NCBI RefSeq assembly: GCF_033118175.1
Contig: NC_083681.1
Span: 16,138,001 to 16,202,000, forward strand
Reading direction: 5' to 3'
Length of the DNA: 64,000 nucleotides
Origin: Dama dama
Lineage: Eukaryota; Chordata; Mammalia; Artiodactyla; Cervidae
Shown here: positions 45,310-57,306 of the stretch, piece after piece
How the letters are laid out: each line of letters opens with the position of its first letter
Numbering within the stretch: position 1 is the stretch's first letter
The notes under the pieces: generated by a model
Databases searched by the model: none
Seen by the model: the letters and a program-made list of their open reading frames with translations, nothing else
What the model was told of the DNA's origin: nothing
Program-made: the position numbers and the translations under genes

Positions 45310-46596
45310 AAGAGCATCCATACCATTTTTCTATATCAGACCACCTTACCTACCTTCTGTATGCAAGTCAAGAAGCAATAGTTAGAACTGGACATGGAGC
45401 AGCAGACTGGTTCCAAGTTGGCAAGAAGTATGTCAAGGCAGTACATTGTCACCCTACTTATTTACCTTATATGCAGAGTAATATAACATCATATGAAATG
45501 GGGAGCTGGGTGAAGCACAAACTGGAATCAAGATTGCCAGGAGAAATAGCAACAACCTCAGATATGCAGATGATACCACTCTAATGGCAGAAAGTGAAGA
45601 GGAACAAAAGAGCCCCTTGATGAAGGTCAAAGTGGACAGTGAAAAAGCTGGCTTAAAAGTCAACATTCAAAAAACAAAGATCATGGCATCTGGTTCCATC
45701 ACTTCATGGCAAATAGATGGGTAAAAAGTGGAAACAGTGTCAGAATTCATTTTCTTGGACTCCAAAATCACTGTGGATGGTGACTACAGCCATGGAATTA
45801 AAAGACACTTGGGCTTCCCTGATAGCCCAGTTGGTATAGACTATCCACTCCAGTATTCTTGGGCTTCCCTTGTGGCTCAGCTGGTAAAGAATCCACCTGC
45901 GAGGCAGGAGATCCCGGTTTGATCCCTGGGTTGGGAAGATCCGCTACAGAAGGGAAAGGCTACCCACTCCAGTATTCTGGCCTGGAGAATTCCATGGACT
46001 GTATAGTCTATGGTATGTGACCATAGGGTCACAAAGAGTTGGACACGACTGAGTGACTCACTTTCACTACTCCTTAGAAGAAAAGCTATGACAAATGTAG
46101 ATAGCATGTTAAAAAGCAGAGACATTACTTTACCAACAAAGGTCCATATAGTCAAAGCTATGGTTTTTTCAGTAATCACGTACACATGTGAGAGTTGGAC
46201 CATAAAGAAGGTTGAGAGTCGAAGAGTTATGCTTTTGAACTGTGGTGCTGGAGAAGATTATTGAGAGTCCCTTGGACTGCAAGGAGATGAAATCTGTCAA
46301 TCCTAGAGGAAATTGGTCCTGAATATTCATTGGAAGGACTGATGCTGAAGCTGAAACTCCAGTACTTTGGCCACCTCATGTGAAAAGCCAACTCATTGGA
46401 AAAGACCCTGATGCTAGAAAGATTGAAGGCAGGAAGAGAAGGGGAAGACAGAGGATGAGATGGCTGGATGACTTCACTGACTCAGTGGACCTGAGTTTGA
46501 ACAAACTCCGGGAGATGGTGATGGACAGGGAAGCTTAGCATGCTTCAGTCCCCGGGTTGCAAAGAGTCAGATATGACTGAGCAACTGAACAATAAC
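45310..46596 (+). mobile_element. BovB LINE 3' fragment, split by a SINE dimer
   Basis: RT text from the RNLYAGQEA region to the 3' tail (actgagcaactgaac). Motif C is readable as YADD near 45559-45570, in a frame broken by indels near 45430-45490. The 9-bp aatgcatat flanks it (45301-45309, 46597-46605). The first 20-25 bases are not BovB-like. Confidence 0.92.
45811..46070 (+). mobile_element. Dimeric Bov-tA-type SINE inside BovB
   Basis: A short first unit (gggcttccctgatagccc to actccagtattctt) is joined to a second head (gggcttcccttgtggctcag) and a body of the gaattccatggactgtatag subtype. It splits the BovB between aaaagacact and actccttagaag. Confidence 0.93.
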
Positions 46597-48020
46597 AATG
46601 CATATCTACTGGTAATAAATCCTCTTAGGTTCTGATTGCCTGAAAAATTATTTACTTTCTAAGATATTTTCCCTAGGAATAGATTTCTAAGCTGGCAGTT
46701 TATTTTCCTTCAGCACTCTAAAAAGGCAGTTCATTTGTCTTTTAGCTTGCATAGTGGCTCATACTTTTTGTTTCTCTTTATATAATGTGTCTCTTTGGGT
46801 GCTTTTAATTTTTCTTTTTATTGCTGCTTTTCAGTAATTTGATCATGTTGCTTTGGTATAGTTTTTTATTTTGCTTGGGATTCATTGAGCTTCCTGGGTT
46901 TACAGTTTTCATCAGATTTGGAATATATTTGAGCATGATTCCTACAAATATGTTTTTGAATCATATGCATTTTAACTCCAGGATATTATCCCACAGATTG
47001 TAAATATTCTGTTTATTTTCTTTTTCTGCTTCTTTCTGGATTAATTTTTGCTATGCTTTCAGGTTTGCTAATCATTTCTTTTTCAGTGCCTAATCTGTGA
47101 ATCCCTCTAAAATGTATGTTTAATTTAACTTATTTCCAAGTTTTTTGGATCATTTGTGATATCTTTCATTTAGCTCTTAATTCTCCTCATGTCTCCTTTA
47201 TTTTCTTGAACTTGTGAAGCTCACTTATCATGCCTGTTTTTATGTCCTTGTCTACTAATCTTATCACCTTTTTTGGTGTCTATTTCTACTGAATAATTCT
47301 CCTCCTGATTATATGTTACATTTTCCTGCATTACTGGCAAATTTTTATTATGAATTTTACACTGTTTGTTGTAGGTTTTTTCATCTCTTTGAACAGTGTT
47401 GGATTTTTTTCTGGCACCCAGATAAATTGCTTTAAATCAATTTTTATTCCTTTGAGACTTGACTTTATGCTTTATTTATTGTCTTTTCAGAGTAGCTTTT
47501 AGCCTGGGGATTATGTAACTCCTATGTTAAGGCAATACCCTTCTAAGGATTCTTTTCCATAATATCTTTCCATCCTGGCTGGTGGAAACACAAACTCTTC
47601 TCAGTTTTGAATGAGGGGAATTCAGTGCCCTGCTTAGTGGTGATTCTTTTCCCGTGGGTTTCTTCTCGTGTCTGTGCAGATAGGAGCTCAGCTCAAGGTT
47701 CAAGGACACTTCTCAGCAGATCTCCAGAGCTCTCTCTCTCTGACACTACAGCTCCTTCCTCTATCATAACTACTACTCAAATGGGAATTTCTTTCTTCTC
47801 AACTGTGTGAGTCCTCAAAACTCTGGGTTCTTCCTTCCTTGAACTATAGCCTGAAGATCTGCTCCAGTGGCAACCTGGGGTTTGTAGGGCTCAGTTCACT
47901 TGTTTCACTGTTCTCAAGGGTCATGGTCTTCTACCACTTTGACCAATGTCCAAAAGCCACTGTTTCATGTATTTAGTCCATATGGCCTGTTACCTATGGT
48001 TTATGAATATTTGTTTCACA

Positions 48021-48046
48021 GTTGCCATATTAGTCTCTGTTCAAAG
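48021..48046. other. Boundary of the old L1
   Basis: L1 5' text ends near here; the exact end cannot be fixed by eye. Confidence 0.3.
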
Positions 48047-48090
48047 GAATCGCAAAGAGTCAGACATGACTGAGTGACTAACACTTTCAC
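48047..48090 (+). mobile_element. Bov-tA SINE 3' stub
   Basis: gaatcgcaaagagtcagaca and tgactgagtgactaacac: the last 44 bases only. Confidence 0.85.
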
Positions 48091-48634
48091 AATTTCAAGG
48101 TTGTTTTATCCTGAAAGCCCCAAATGAATCTTTATTATTCATTTATTCTTTGCATTATTGCTGAAAAACTGTGTGAGGCACAAGGGGAAATGGGTGAGTG
48201 AGACTCCATTACTATCCCAGAGAGCTACCTGAGCATGTGGGAAACACAATTTTCAATAATAATTTGTCTATAGGGCTTCAATGTGCACAAGATGGCTATT
48301 ATAAGAAGAGGAATGAAGTTTCATGGGAAGAAATTAATAATAACTGGGATGGATTAGAAGGGAGGAAAAGGTAGACTTTTCTAAGGCGGTGACTCAACTG
48401 TGGTGCAATTCAGCAATCTATGTCCCATTAAAAAGTGAAAAAGAGGAAGACCATTTTCTGAGGCACAGGTTATAACTCTTTTGGTATTTTTTGTGAACTT
48501 AACAGATTGAATACTTAAAATTCATTTGGTAATAATAGAAAGATTTAACCTCACTATGTTAAGATGACAGAACAAAGCAGCTGAGAGGTGAAGTACTATG
48601 GAAGAATTTAAAACTACAATTCAATGGTAATTAA
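48091..48634. other. Unassigned sequence
   Basis: Nothing recognised. Confidence 0.4.
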
Positions 48635-48775
48635 TAATTTTTGCTTTTTTACCCTTATACAATTATTCCATTGAATCTTTATGACAGCTGTATGAGATAG
48701 TGCCATTATTATCAGCTTTCTTTTGTGATAAAGAAACTGATGTATAAACAGGTTAAGTGAATCGCCATAGGCTGT
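48635..48775 (-). mobile_element. MIR SINE, interrupted by BovB
   Basis: ttgaatctttatgacagctg, gagatagtgccattattatc, gataaagaaactgatgt and aggttaagtgaatcgcc are reverse MIR. Confidence 0.78.
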
Positions 48776-49142
48776 GAGAATTGATGCTTTCAAAGTGTGG
48801 TGCTGGAGAAGACTCTTAAGAGTCCCTTGAAGATGAAACCTGTCAATCCTAAAGGAAATCAATACTGAATATTCTTTGGAAGGACTGACGCCGAAGCTCC
48901 AATACTTTGGTCACCTGATGCAAAGAGCCGGCACATTGGAAAAGATCCTGATCTTCGGAAAGATTGAGGGAAGGAGGAAAAGGGGGTGACAGAGGATGAG
49001 ATGATTGAATGGCATCACCAACTCAATGGACATAAGTTTGAGCAAACTCTAGGAGATAGCAAAGGACAGGGAAGCCTGGCATGCTGCAGTCCATGGGGTT
49101 GCGAATAGTTGGACACAGCTTAGTGACTGAAAAACAACAGCA
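48776..49142 (+). mobile_element. BovB LINE 3' fragment
   Basis: Starts gagaattgatgctttcaaag and ends tggacacagcttagtgactg. Only the C-terminal coding end and 3' UTR remain, with indels. Confidence 0.92.
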
Positions 49143-49844
49143 GCAGTGTGTACTATGTGATGGAACTACTATTCAAGCTGAAGATGTCAGGAACTAGAGT
49201 TGTGTTCTTAACTGGTACACTAGTGGTTTTTGCTCTCCAAATCAATAACTGTTCATGTCTTCTCTCACGGACATCTGATAAAAATTCTTAAAAGTAATAA
49301 ACTCAATATTTAACATTTGTAGCTATATAATTATCTATTATATGAATTCTATGAATAATCTTATTTAAAATACTTTATAGAGTAGATTTTTGGAAATTAG
49401 ACACAGGATAGATGAGTAGTCAAAGAAATTATAATTGGATCAGGATCACTATTTTTCCGTTTGTCTAACTGATGAATATCAAAAGCAATATTGATAACTA
49501 ATGCTAAAAGGGTAGAAAGGGTATGGACAGATACTTTTTTTAACCCATGGTGAGATACTAATCTAGGAAGGAGGGACTTGAAAAAGTTTCACTTTCAAGT
49601 CATGTAGGCTCAGTTTAAGCATAATCACTATGCTTTATGCTTTTTGTGAAATTGTTGATTTTTTTTATATTTAAGTTTTCAAAAAATATGATATTCTCTA
49701 TCTAATTTCATTGGTTTTTAAATTTTCCAGTCCATAATTTTCTAAGGATAACCAAAAATTGAGCCAAAAGTATATCTTTCATCAGGTTTCATTTGTAGCT
49801 GAAGTTTTACACATTTTGAAATATATCAAATTCCCAGAGGACTA
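49143..49844. other. Unassigned A/T-rich sequence
   Basis: Nothing recognised. Confidence 0.4.
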
Positions 49845-50300
49845 TTGTTTAAAAATTATGGATTGGCAAGTTATAAACATAGAGCTTTCTTTGTGAATGT
49901 TTCTGAAAATGAATTCAATTTGTTTAATGGAAATAGGGCTATTCAGATGTTTGCTCTATTTTATGTCAGTTTGATAAATCATTATGTAATAATATCCCCA
50001 TTTCAATTAGATTGTCAAATTTATTGACCTTAAACTCTTCAAATAGTCTTCTATTTTCCTTTTAATGTGTGAATAATCTGTAGTAATATACTTTCATTCA
50101 GTCCTACTATTAATAAATTGCATTTTCTATTTTTTGTTAGTCTTGCTCGAAGCTCAGTCATTGTATTAATTTCTTTTGCCTTTGTTAATTTTCTCCACTG
50201 TTAAACTATTTTTCATGTCATTGATTAGTGTTGTTACCTTTATTATTTACTTCCTTCCACTAGCTTTGAGTTTACTTTTCTTTTCTTTTTCTACTTTTGC
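49845..50300 (-). mobile_element. Old L1 ORF2 fragment
   Basis: tttgttagtcttgctcgaag and ttaatttcttttgcctttg resemble reverse L1 ORF2 upstream of RT. Diverged. Confidence 0.6.
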
Positions 50301-50480
50301 TGGATGGGACCATAAAGCATTAATAAAGAGAAGAAAAGGAAAAAGAGAAGGCAAAGAAAGACATAATACTAAGGGAGAAATGCAGTTGTTTCTGTTCACA
50401 GAAGATATGATTGTTTTCATAGAAATTCTTAGGTTAAAAATAATAAAAGTTTAAAAGAATAAATAAGTGTGCTAAAACAT
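50300..50480 (+). mobile_element. Old L1 RT fragment
   Basis: Plus-strand translation gives QLFLFTEDMIVFIE, resembling L1 motif C (the usual F-A-D-D becomes F-T-E-D). It is adjacent to and opposite in orientation to 49845-50300. Confidence 0.55.
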
Positions 50481-51061
50481 ACATAAAAGGGTTAGAAAAT
50501 AAGATTGATGGACTCTTCCAGGAAATTTCAACATAAAGGTTAAAAAAATGGAAACTAAGTGAGGAAAGAAAAATTCAAAGATCAGTTCAGGGGGTCTTTC
50601 AACCATCTGTAGTTTGAAGAAGAGAGAATAAAGAAAATAAAAATGATATTATCATGGAAATAATACAAAAACTAGCCCAAGAAATGTTGTGTGTAAGTCT
50701 TCAGAAAGGTTCTACTGAATGCTGAGCACTGTTATAACTGAAAAAATGTTAAAAACCAAATATATATATATTCAATTAGATCTTTAATACTTTTTCAACT
50801 AATTTTATGAAAATAAAATCCAACTTTTTCTACTTTTCCATTAATTTTAAAGAGCTTATATATGTGTGTGATATTTAAACAAGCATAAAAGCACATTTAC
50901 ATAAAAAGATAGTTGATTTAAAAAATTTTCATACCCTTCCAATTAACTTGAAAGATTATATATTTGTATTTATGTGTCTATTAAAGAAGAAGACATTATT
51001 GCTTGATGAAAGACCAGACAAATTTAGAAGTAAGCTGATTAATCAGAGAATGGAAAGAGGG
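50481..51061. other. Unassigned A/T-rich sequence
   Basis: Nothing recognised. Confidence 0.4.
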
Positions 51062-51186
51062 AACATACTAATGTTTATTGAGCAGCAGGAATTTTATATA
51101 TAAATATAAATATATATGTGTATCTTATATTACCTTCTCAATAATTGTATGAGGCAGGCATTGTTATCATCATTTTAGAAATATTA
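51062..51186 (-). mobile_element. MIR SINE, interrupted by BovB
   Basis: taatgtttattgagcagcag and ataattgtatgaggcaggca, then ttgttatcatcattttag, are reverse MIR. Confidence 0.75.
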
Positions 51187-51202
51187 ACACACATGTTAGT
51201 GG

Positions 51203-51846
51203 AACAATGGAACAATGTAACAATGGAAATAGTGAGAGACTTTATTTTTTTGGACTCCAAAATGACTGCAGATGGTGACTGCAGCCATGAAATTAAAATA
51301 CTCTTGCTCCTTGGAAGAAAAGCTATGACCAACCTAGACAGCATATTAAAAAGCAGAGACATTACTATGCCAACAAAGGTCCATCTAGTGAAAGCGATGG
51401 TTTTTCCAGTAGTCATGTATGGGTGTGAGAGCTGGATTATTAAGAAAGCTGAGCGCCAAAGAATTGTTGCTTTTGAACTGTGGCATTGAAGAAGACTCTT
51501 GAGAGTCTTTTGGACTGCAGGAGATCCAACCAGTCCATCCTAAAGGAAATTAGTCCTGAATATTCTTTGGAAGGACTGATGCTGAAACTGAAACTCCAAC
51601 ACTTTGGCCACCTGATGTGAAGAACTGACTCATTGGAAAAGACCCTGGTGCTGGGAAAGATTGAAGGCAGGAGGAGAAGGGGACAACAGAGGATGAGATG
51701 GTTGGATGGCATCACTGACTCCATGGACATGAGTTTGAGTAAGCTCCAGGAGCTGGTGATGGACAGGGAAGTCTGGCGAGCAGCAGTCCATGGGGTCGCA
51801 AAGAGTTGGACATGACTGAGTGACTGAACTGAACTGAACTGAACTG
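51203..51846 (+). mobile_element. BovB LINE 3' fragment
   Basis: C-terminal coding text from EIVRDFIFLDSKMTADGDCS (frame 51145-51489) to the tail of (actga) units. Flanks aacacacatgt and aacactcatgt (about 51186 and 51847) suggest a target duplication with one mismatch. Confidence 0.93.
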
Positions 51847-52030
51847 AACACTCATGTGGTTAACAATCACCTGGTTAACAATCTGAATTATATAAATTCA
51901 GATCTATATGATTCCAAACCGCTTTCTCATCCTACTTTAGCAAGACTTGAAAAGTACATTTAAGAATGGTTAGATGTAAGCAGTATTTAAATACTTTTGG
52001 ATATTATTTAGCACAGCTTAAGGCATTTCA

Positions 52031-52243
52031 GGCTTCCCTGGTGGCACAGATGGTAAAGAGTCTGCCTGCAATGCAGGGGACCTAGGTTCAATCCCTGGAT
52101 TGGGAAGATCCCCTGGAGAAAGGAATGGCTACCCACTCTAGTATTCTTGCCTGGAGAATCCCATGGACAGAGGAGCCTGGAGGGCTACAGTCCATGGGGT
52201 CACAAAGAGTTGGATAGGACTGAGTGACTAACACACACACTAC
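52031..52243 (+). mobile_element. Bov-tA SINE with 11-bp target duplication
   Basis: ggcttccctggtggcacag to gagttggataggactgagtg with an (AC)n tail. Flanks aaggcatttca (52020-52030) and aaggtatttca (52244-52254). Confidence 0.95.
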
Positions 52244-52275
52244 AAGGTATTTCATATATAAGAGGCAAATGGGAA

Positions 52276-52640
52276 TTTCCTTCAGTAATCCATTCACCCA
52301 GCAGATAGGTATTGAATGTCTACCTTATGCCAGGCACAGAGGTGATAGAATTCAACTCTGCCCTTGCACCTAGGCTGGTGCTTCCAGGACTGTGGGGTGG
52401 GGAGAGAGGGTGCATGGTGTGGCAGCATAGTGTAGTGGGAGAGTTTGGTGTACAAAGATGCACCCAGAACAGATACCTAAAGGAAGCCTTCGAGAACAAC
52501 TTGCTGATACAGGAAGGATGAGTCTGTGGGGTTAGACAAGTGATTAGAGGTGAGGAGCCAAGGAGGGGAGTGGGGAGGGGCATGGGTTGATGAAAGTATT
52601 TAGTCAGAGGGATCTGGTTGTATGGACATAGCTGATGTTG
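52276..52640 (+). mobile_element. L2 LINE 3' fragment
   Basis: ggtattgaatgtctacctta, tgccaggcacagaggtgata and aggaagccttcgagaac, then acaggaaggatgagtctg, follow L2 order. Confidence 0.6.
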
Positions 52641-53509
52641 CAGAAGCTTCAAATGATCTGACATGTTGTCGAATACTTGTTGGAACAGGGGTGGGTAGGC
52701 AGAGAAGCAGTTAGTGGCTGGAGGAATAATTGGGGAACATAATCCAGTAATTACTGGAGGAGCATGAGAGGAGAGTTATTGACCCAGAAATTCCCTGTAA
52801 AAGGGCTTTCTCTGTCCTTTCAATTCCCAGAGACAGATTGTGCTCATGTCGGAGGGAAAATGTGTGCTTTTATCCCTCCTATCTAAGTAGGTCAGTATTT
52901 GCTAACACTCAAGGAGTCTGTATTATTTCCCCGTCGGCTAGAACACTGTGCTAATGAGGAGTGGGTCACAGGTTTAATCCCCTTACGGGGCCTCTTAGCT
53001 TGGCTCTGTTCTGCAGCCACAGACAGCACCCCTCACCCTGGGCTGTGCTTTCTCAAACGCCAGTCGCTGGCAGGAGAAGCCTGGTAAGACCTTTTGGACA
53101 GATTAGAGAAAACTCATCACCACTCAGGGCCCCAGAGGGGGACTGCTTCCAGTGAATGTTCCACTGACAGCACATAATCAATGTAATTGTGGTTTTCTAA
53201 GAATTCAGAAAGCATTTCGTGTTACTCCCACTAAATCTCTAAGCTCAGCTCCTGTGGAAAATTTGCAGCCAAAGAGCTGCAATCAGCTAATATTCTCTCT
53301 CCTCTCTTCTGAGTAAACAAAGAATATTTGTTAAATGTCTAGTGAAGTTTAGAGGTTCGATGATCCTGTCACAAGAGGAACAAAGATACAGTCCCTCATG
53401 CCCAGAAGTTTAAGCCCAAAATATCACAATATTCATTCGGCAGTGACTTTAGAGTCAAAATCCATAGATCCAGCTCCGTGCCTGACATTTAGAAGAAAAG
53501 ACGCACTAA
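52641..53509. other. Unassigned unique block; possible ancient tRNA-like element
   Basis: The part 52900-53110 is G/C-richer and has a B-box-like ggtttaatccc at 52971-52981. No coding frame that I trust. See the findings. Confidence 0.4.
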
Positions 53510-53605
53510 TTAACAGCTATTGCATATGGCCTGTGTGCCAAGCACATAGCTAAGTACTTTACAGTGATTATTTCATTTAGTGTTCAAAAATAGCATGTCA
53601 AAACT
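53510..53605 (-). mobile_element. MIR fragment
   Basis: tgtgccaagcacatagctaa and ctttacagtgattatttcat are reverse MIR. Confidence 0.72.
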
Positions 53606-53749
53606 CAAGTGGGGCAAGTCCTTCCCCACCTACCTCCTTCCTCTTTCTTGGGAGAAGAGGTGATAACATATGAAAATGTGTGGCCATAAGAAAAACCACA
53701 ATGACTGGAAATTCTCCCCAAAGGAATTTTCAGGCAGAGAGGTCTGAAT

Positions 53750-54120
53750 AAGTACAACTATAACTAATGTTTATTGTACACTTCCTAGGTGGTGGTTTAG
53801 TCGCTAAGTTGTGTTCTGACTCTTGTGACCCCACGGACTGTAGCCTGCCAGGCTCCTCTGTCCATGGGATTTTCCAGGCACGAATACAGGAGTGGGTCGC
53901 CATTTTCTTCTCCAACACTTCCTAGGTGGCAGGCATTTTTCTGAGCACGTCATATCATTCAAGCTCTTTAACCCTCAACTCAATTCTATAACGTTAGGTT
54001 CTATTATTACTGATGTTTTGTCTGTGAAGAAATGAACACAAAGTAGGACAAGGAAGTAAGCCTTTCCAAGTTGACATAGGAAGTAAGTGACTTCTTCTTA
54101 GAGTCAGGTTGTACCCAAGT
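53750..54120 (-). mobile_element. MIR SINE, split by a Bov-tA
   Basis: ctaatgtttattgtacactt, then after the SINE aggtggcaggcatttttctg, ctctttaaccctcaactcaa and ttgtctgtgaagaaatgaac. Confidence 0.8.
53793..53914 (-). mobile_element. Bov-tA SINE, truncated, perfect 15-bp target duplication
   Basis: tggtttagtcgctaagttg to gccattttcttctcca. Flanked perfectly by acacttcctaggtgg at 53778-53792 and 53915-53929, inside the MIR. Confidence 0.96.
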
Positions 54121-54260
54121 TACACTGTTACCTTAGTTACACTGAGCAATTTTGGTGTGCTGATTTTCCATTACATGCATTCTTCAGTGATGTATCTATG
54201 CAAGCCTTTTTTTCCCCCTCCTTTTAAAATCAGGTCGAGGTCTTACTGTTGAGTTGTAGG

Positions 54261-54590
54261 GGCTTCTCTGGTAGCTCAGTTGGTAAAGAATCCACCTGCA
54301 AATGCAGGAGACCATGGTTCGATTCCTGGGTCTGGAAGTAACCCTGGAGATGGGATAGGCAATGCTCTCCAGTATTCCTGGGCTTCCCGGGTGGCTCAGC
54401 TGGTAAAGAATCCACCTGCAATGCAGGAGACCTGGGTTTGGTCCCTGGGTTGGGAAGATCCCCTGGTAGAGGGCTTGGCAACCCACTTCAGTATTCTTGC
54501 CTGGAGAATGCCCATGGACAGAGGAGCCCGGCGGGCTACAATCTACGGTGTCACAAAGAGTCAGATATGACTGAATGACTAAGGACAGCA
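54261..54590 (+). mobile_element. Dimeric Bov-tA SINE
   Basis: Two tRNA-like heads in tandem: gggcttctctggtagctcag (54261) and gggcttcccgggtggctcag (54381), the first shortened before its tail, the second full to cagatatgactgaatgac. Confidence 0.94.
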
Positions 54591-54609
54591 CATTGAGTAG
54601 TGGAGGTTT

Positions 54610-55786
54610 TTTTAAAATAACTTTTTTATTCTGGATATAATTGATTTATCAGAAAAATAATTTGCAGATATTTTCTCCAAGTCTTTTTAGTATCTTTGAA
54701 AGGCAAAACTTTTAAATTTTGTTGAAAGCTAATTAATCAAAATTTTCTTTTATTGTTCCTGCTTTTCTATATGTCCTAGCTAAATAATCTGTCTTGAGAT
54801 CACAAAGCTTTCCCTTTATTTTTCTTTTTGGAGTTTTATAATTTTTACTCTTATATTTAGGTCTCTATTTCATTATCAGTTAATTTTGATATGATGTGAG
54901 AAAAAGGTTAAAGGTTTTTTTCCCCTATAGATACCCAGTTTTTCCAGCATCATTTTTTTCAAATGGCAGATTTGTTGACAAAGTGTGTGGGATACATGTG
55001 TATACAATAATATTTTTATTTCAATTGCCAAATAATTTTTCTGCTAGGATATAGAAACACAGTGGACTTTTATTACCATGACCATCTTCAAATTGCTTAG
55101 CATCTCTATTGAAAAATAATTGGCAAGTCAGAAAAGAATCACTTCCCACTACATATGTGAGTCTAGATTTGAATTGATTGTTCTGTTCTTACCAAGCTGT
55201 CTTGATTGTTAGAGTTTTGGAGTAAATTTTGAAATCAGGCCGGGTAAGACTTCAAACTTTGTTCCCTTTAAAAAAAGTTGCTTTGGTTATTCTAGATCAT
55301 TTGTTTCTCCCCATAAAGTTGAGGTCAATGTGCAAATTTCTACAACAAATCCTTGCTGAAATATTTTGATTGGAATTGTCTTAAATCTATATATCATTTT
55401 GGTCAGATATACAGATTCAAGATATATCATTATTTCTAATAATCCATTATCTGATTTATCTCATTATTTTTCTAATATCTGTAAGACCTGTGGTGATAAT
55501 GCCATTCTGATTCCTGATACTGGCAATTTGTATTCTCCTTTCTTTCCCTCCCTTAATTTCTTCCTTCCTTCCTTCTTTTCTTTCTTCTCCCCTTCCTTCC
55601 TTCCATCCTTCCATCTAACTAGATGTTTGACAATTTTACTGATGTTTTAAAAGAACAGCTTTTGATGTTAATTTTCTGCAATGTTGGTGTTATATCTTAT
55701 TTATTTCTAGCTTTATCTTTCTTTTCTTCTATTTATTTTGCTCTTTCGTTGTAGTTTCCTCAGGTAAAAACTAGTTCACTGATTTT
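54610..55786 (-). mobile_element. Old L1M (left part), ORF2 C-term to RT
   Basis: Reverse L1: agatattttctccaagtctt, ttttccagcatcatttttt, ctttggttattctagatcat, gatttatctcattattttt. The right part is at 60100-62345. Broken at 55786 by a younger L1. Confidence 0.82.
55533..55616 (+). repeat. Polypyrimidine (CCTT)n tract
   Basis: About 84 bases almost purely C/T, for example tccttccttccttcttttct. Confidence 0.9.
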
Positions 55787-56035
55787 CTTTTTATTGGGGT
55801 AAAATGGATTTACAATGTTACATTAGTTTCAGATGTACAGCAGTGAATCTCCACTCTTTCTTTTTTTGAGGGGCTGGGGTACTTTCCCCATCTAGCCCAC
55901 TATGGAGCATTGACTAGAGTTTCCTGTGCTATACAGTAGGTCCTTAATTAGCCACCTATTTTATATATAGTGGTGTGTATGTGTCAGTCTTCCAACTGGA
56001 AAACCCCAATCTTCCAACTTATTCCTGTCCCCCTT

Positions 56036-56674
56036 CAGTTCAGTTCAGTTCAGTTCAGTCGCTCAGTCGTGTCCGACTCTTTGCGACCCCATGAATCGCA
56101 TCATGCCAGGCCTCCCTGTCTATCACAAACTCCCAGAGTTTACTCAAACTCATGTCCATCGAGTCGGTGACTCCATCCAACCATCTCATCCTCTGTCGTC
56201 CCCTTCTCCTCCTGTTTTCAATCTTTTCCATCATCAGGGTCCTTTCAAATGAGTCAGCTCTTCACATCAAGTGGCCAAAGTATTGGGGTTTCAGCTTCAG
56301 CATCAGTCCTTCCAATGAACACCTGGGACTGATCTCCTTTAGGATGGACTGGTTGGATCTCCTTGCAGTCCAAGGGACTCACAAGAGTCTTCTCCAACAC
56401 CACAGTTGAAAAGCATCAATTCTTTGGCGCTCAGCTTTCTTTATAGTCGAACTCTCACATCCATACATGACCACTGAAAAATCATAGCGTTGACTAGATG
56501 GACCTTTGTTGGCAAAGTAATGTCTCTGCTTTTTAATATGCTATCTAGGTTGGTCATAACTTTCCTTCCAAGGAGTAAGCGTCTTTTAATTTCATGGCTG
56601 CAATCACCATCTGCAGTGATTTTGAAGCCCCCCCAAATAAAGTCTGACACTGTTTCCACTGTTTCTACATCTAT
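56036..56674 (-). mobile_element. BovB fragment with 14-bp target duplication
   Basis: 3' end (cagttcagttcag repeats) to the gtttctacatctattt block of the C-terminal coding region. Flanked by ttcctgtccccctt at 56022-56035 and 56675-56688. Confidence 0.96.
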
Positions 56675-56909
56675 TTCCTGTCCCCCTTACACCACAGTAA
56701 CCATGAGATTATTTTTTACATCTGTAACTCTATTTCTCCTTTGTAATTAAGTTCATTTGTAGCCTTTTTTAAAGATTCCACATATAAGTGATACATGATA
56801 TTTGTCTTTTGCTGTCTGACTTACTTTATCAATATGGGATCTCTAGGTCCATGCATGTTGCTTCAAATGGCATTATTTTGTTCTTTTTAACGGCTGAGTA
56901 ATATTCCAT

Positions 56910-57306
56910 AAAGAAAGCTGAGTGCTAAAGAATTGATGCTTTTGAACTGTGGTGTTGGAGAAGACTCTTGAGAGTCCCTTGGACTGCAAGGAGATCAAAT
57001 GGGTCAATCCTAAAAGAAATCAGTCCTGAATATTCATTGGAAGGACTGATGCTGGAGCTGAAACTCCAATACTTTGGCCACCTGAAGTGAAGAACTGACT
57101 CATTGGAAAAGACCCTGATGCTGGGAAAGATTGAGGGCAGGAGGAGAAGGGGATGACAGAGGATGAGATGGTTGGGTGGAGTCACCGACTCGATGGACAT
57201 GAGTTTGAGTAAACTCTGGGAGTTGGTGATAGACAGGGAAGCCTGGTGTGCTGTAGTCCATGGGGTCACAAAGAGTCAGACACAACTGAGTGACTAAACT
57301 AAACTG
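56910..57306 (+). mobile_element. BovB fragment with 10-bp target duplication
   Basis: aaagaaagctgagtgctaaag to gagtgactaaactaaactg. Flanked by aatattccat at 56900-56909 and 57307-57316. Confidence 0.96.

Larger units (their letters stand above)
41755..48020 (-). mobile_element. Old L1M, ORF2 to 5' region, opened by five insertions
   Basis: Reverse L1 text runs in order through the gaps: RT (gccttattgtactagctggg, 41801), upstream ORF2 (cttaccatggaagcttagat, 42905), further upstream (44240-44609), then 46605-47510 (ttgagcttcctgggtttaca) and a G/C-richer 5' end (47540-48000; ccatcctggctggtggaaac, gatctccagagctctc). Inserted later: SINE 41921-42095, SINE fragment and BovB 43077-43905, L1 44623-45155 and BovB 45310-46596. 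The 3' part of the L1 is absent on the left. Confidence 0.8.
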
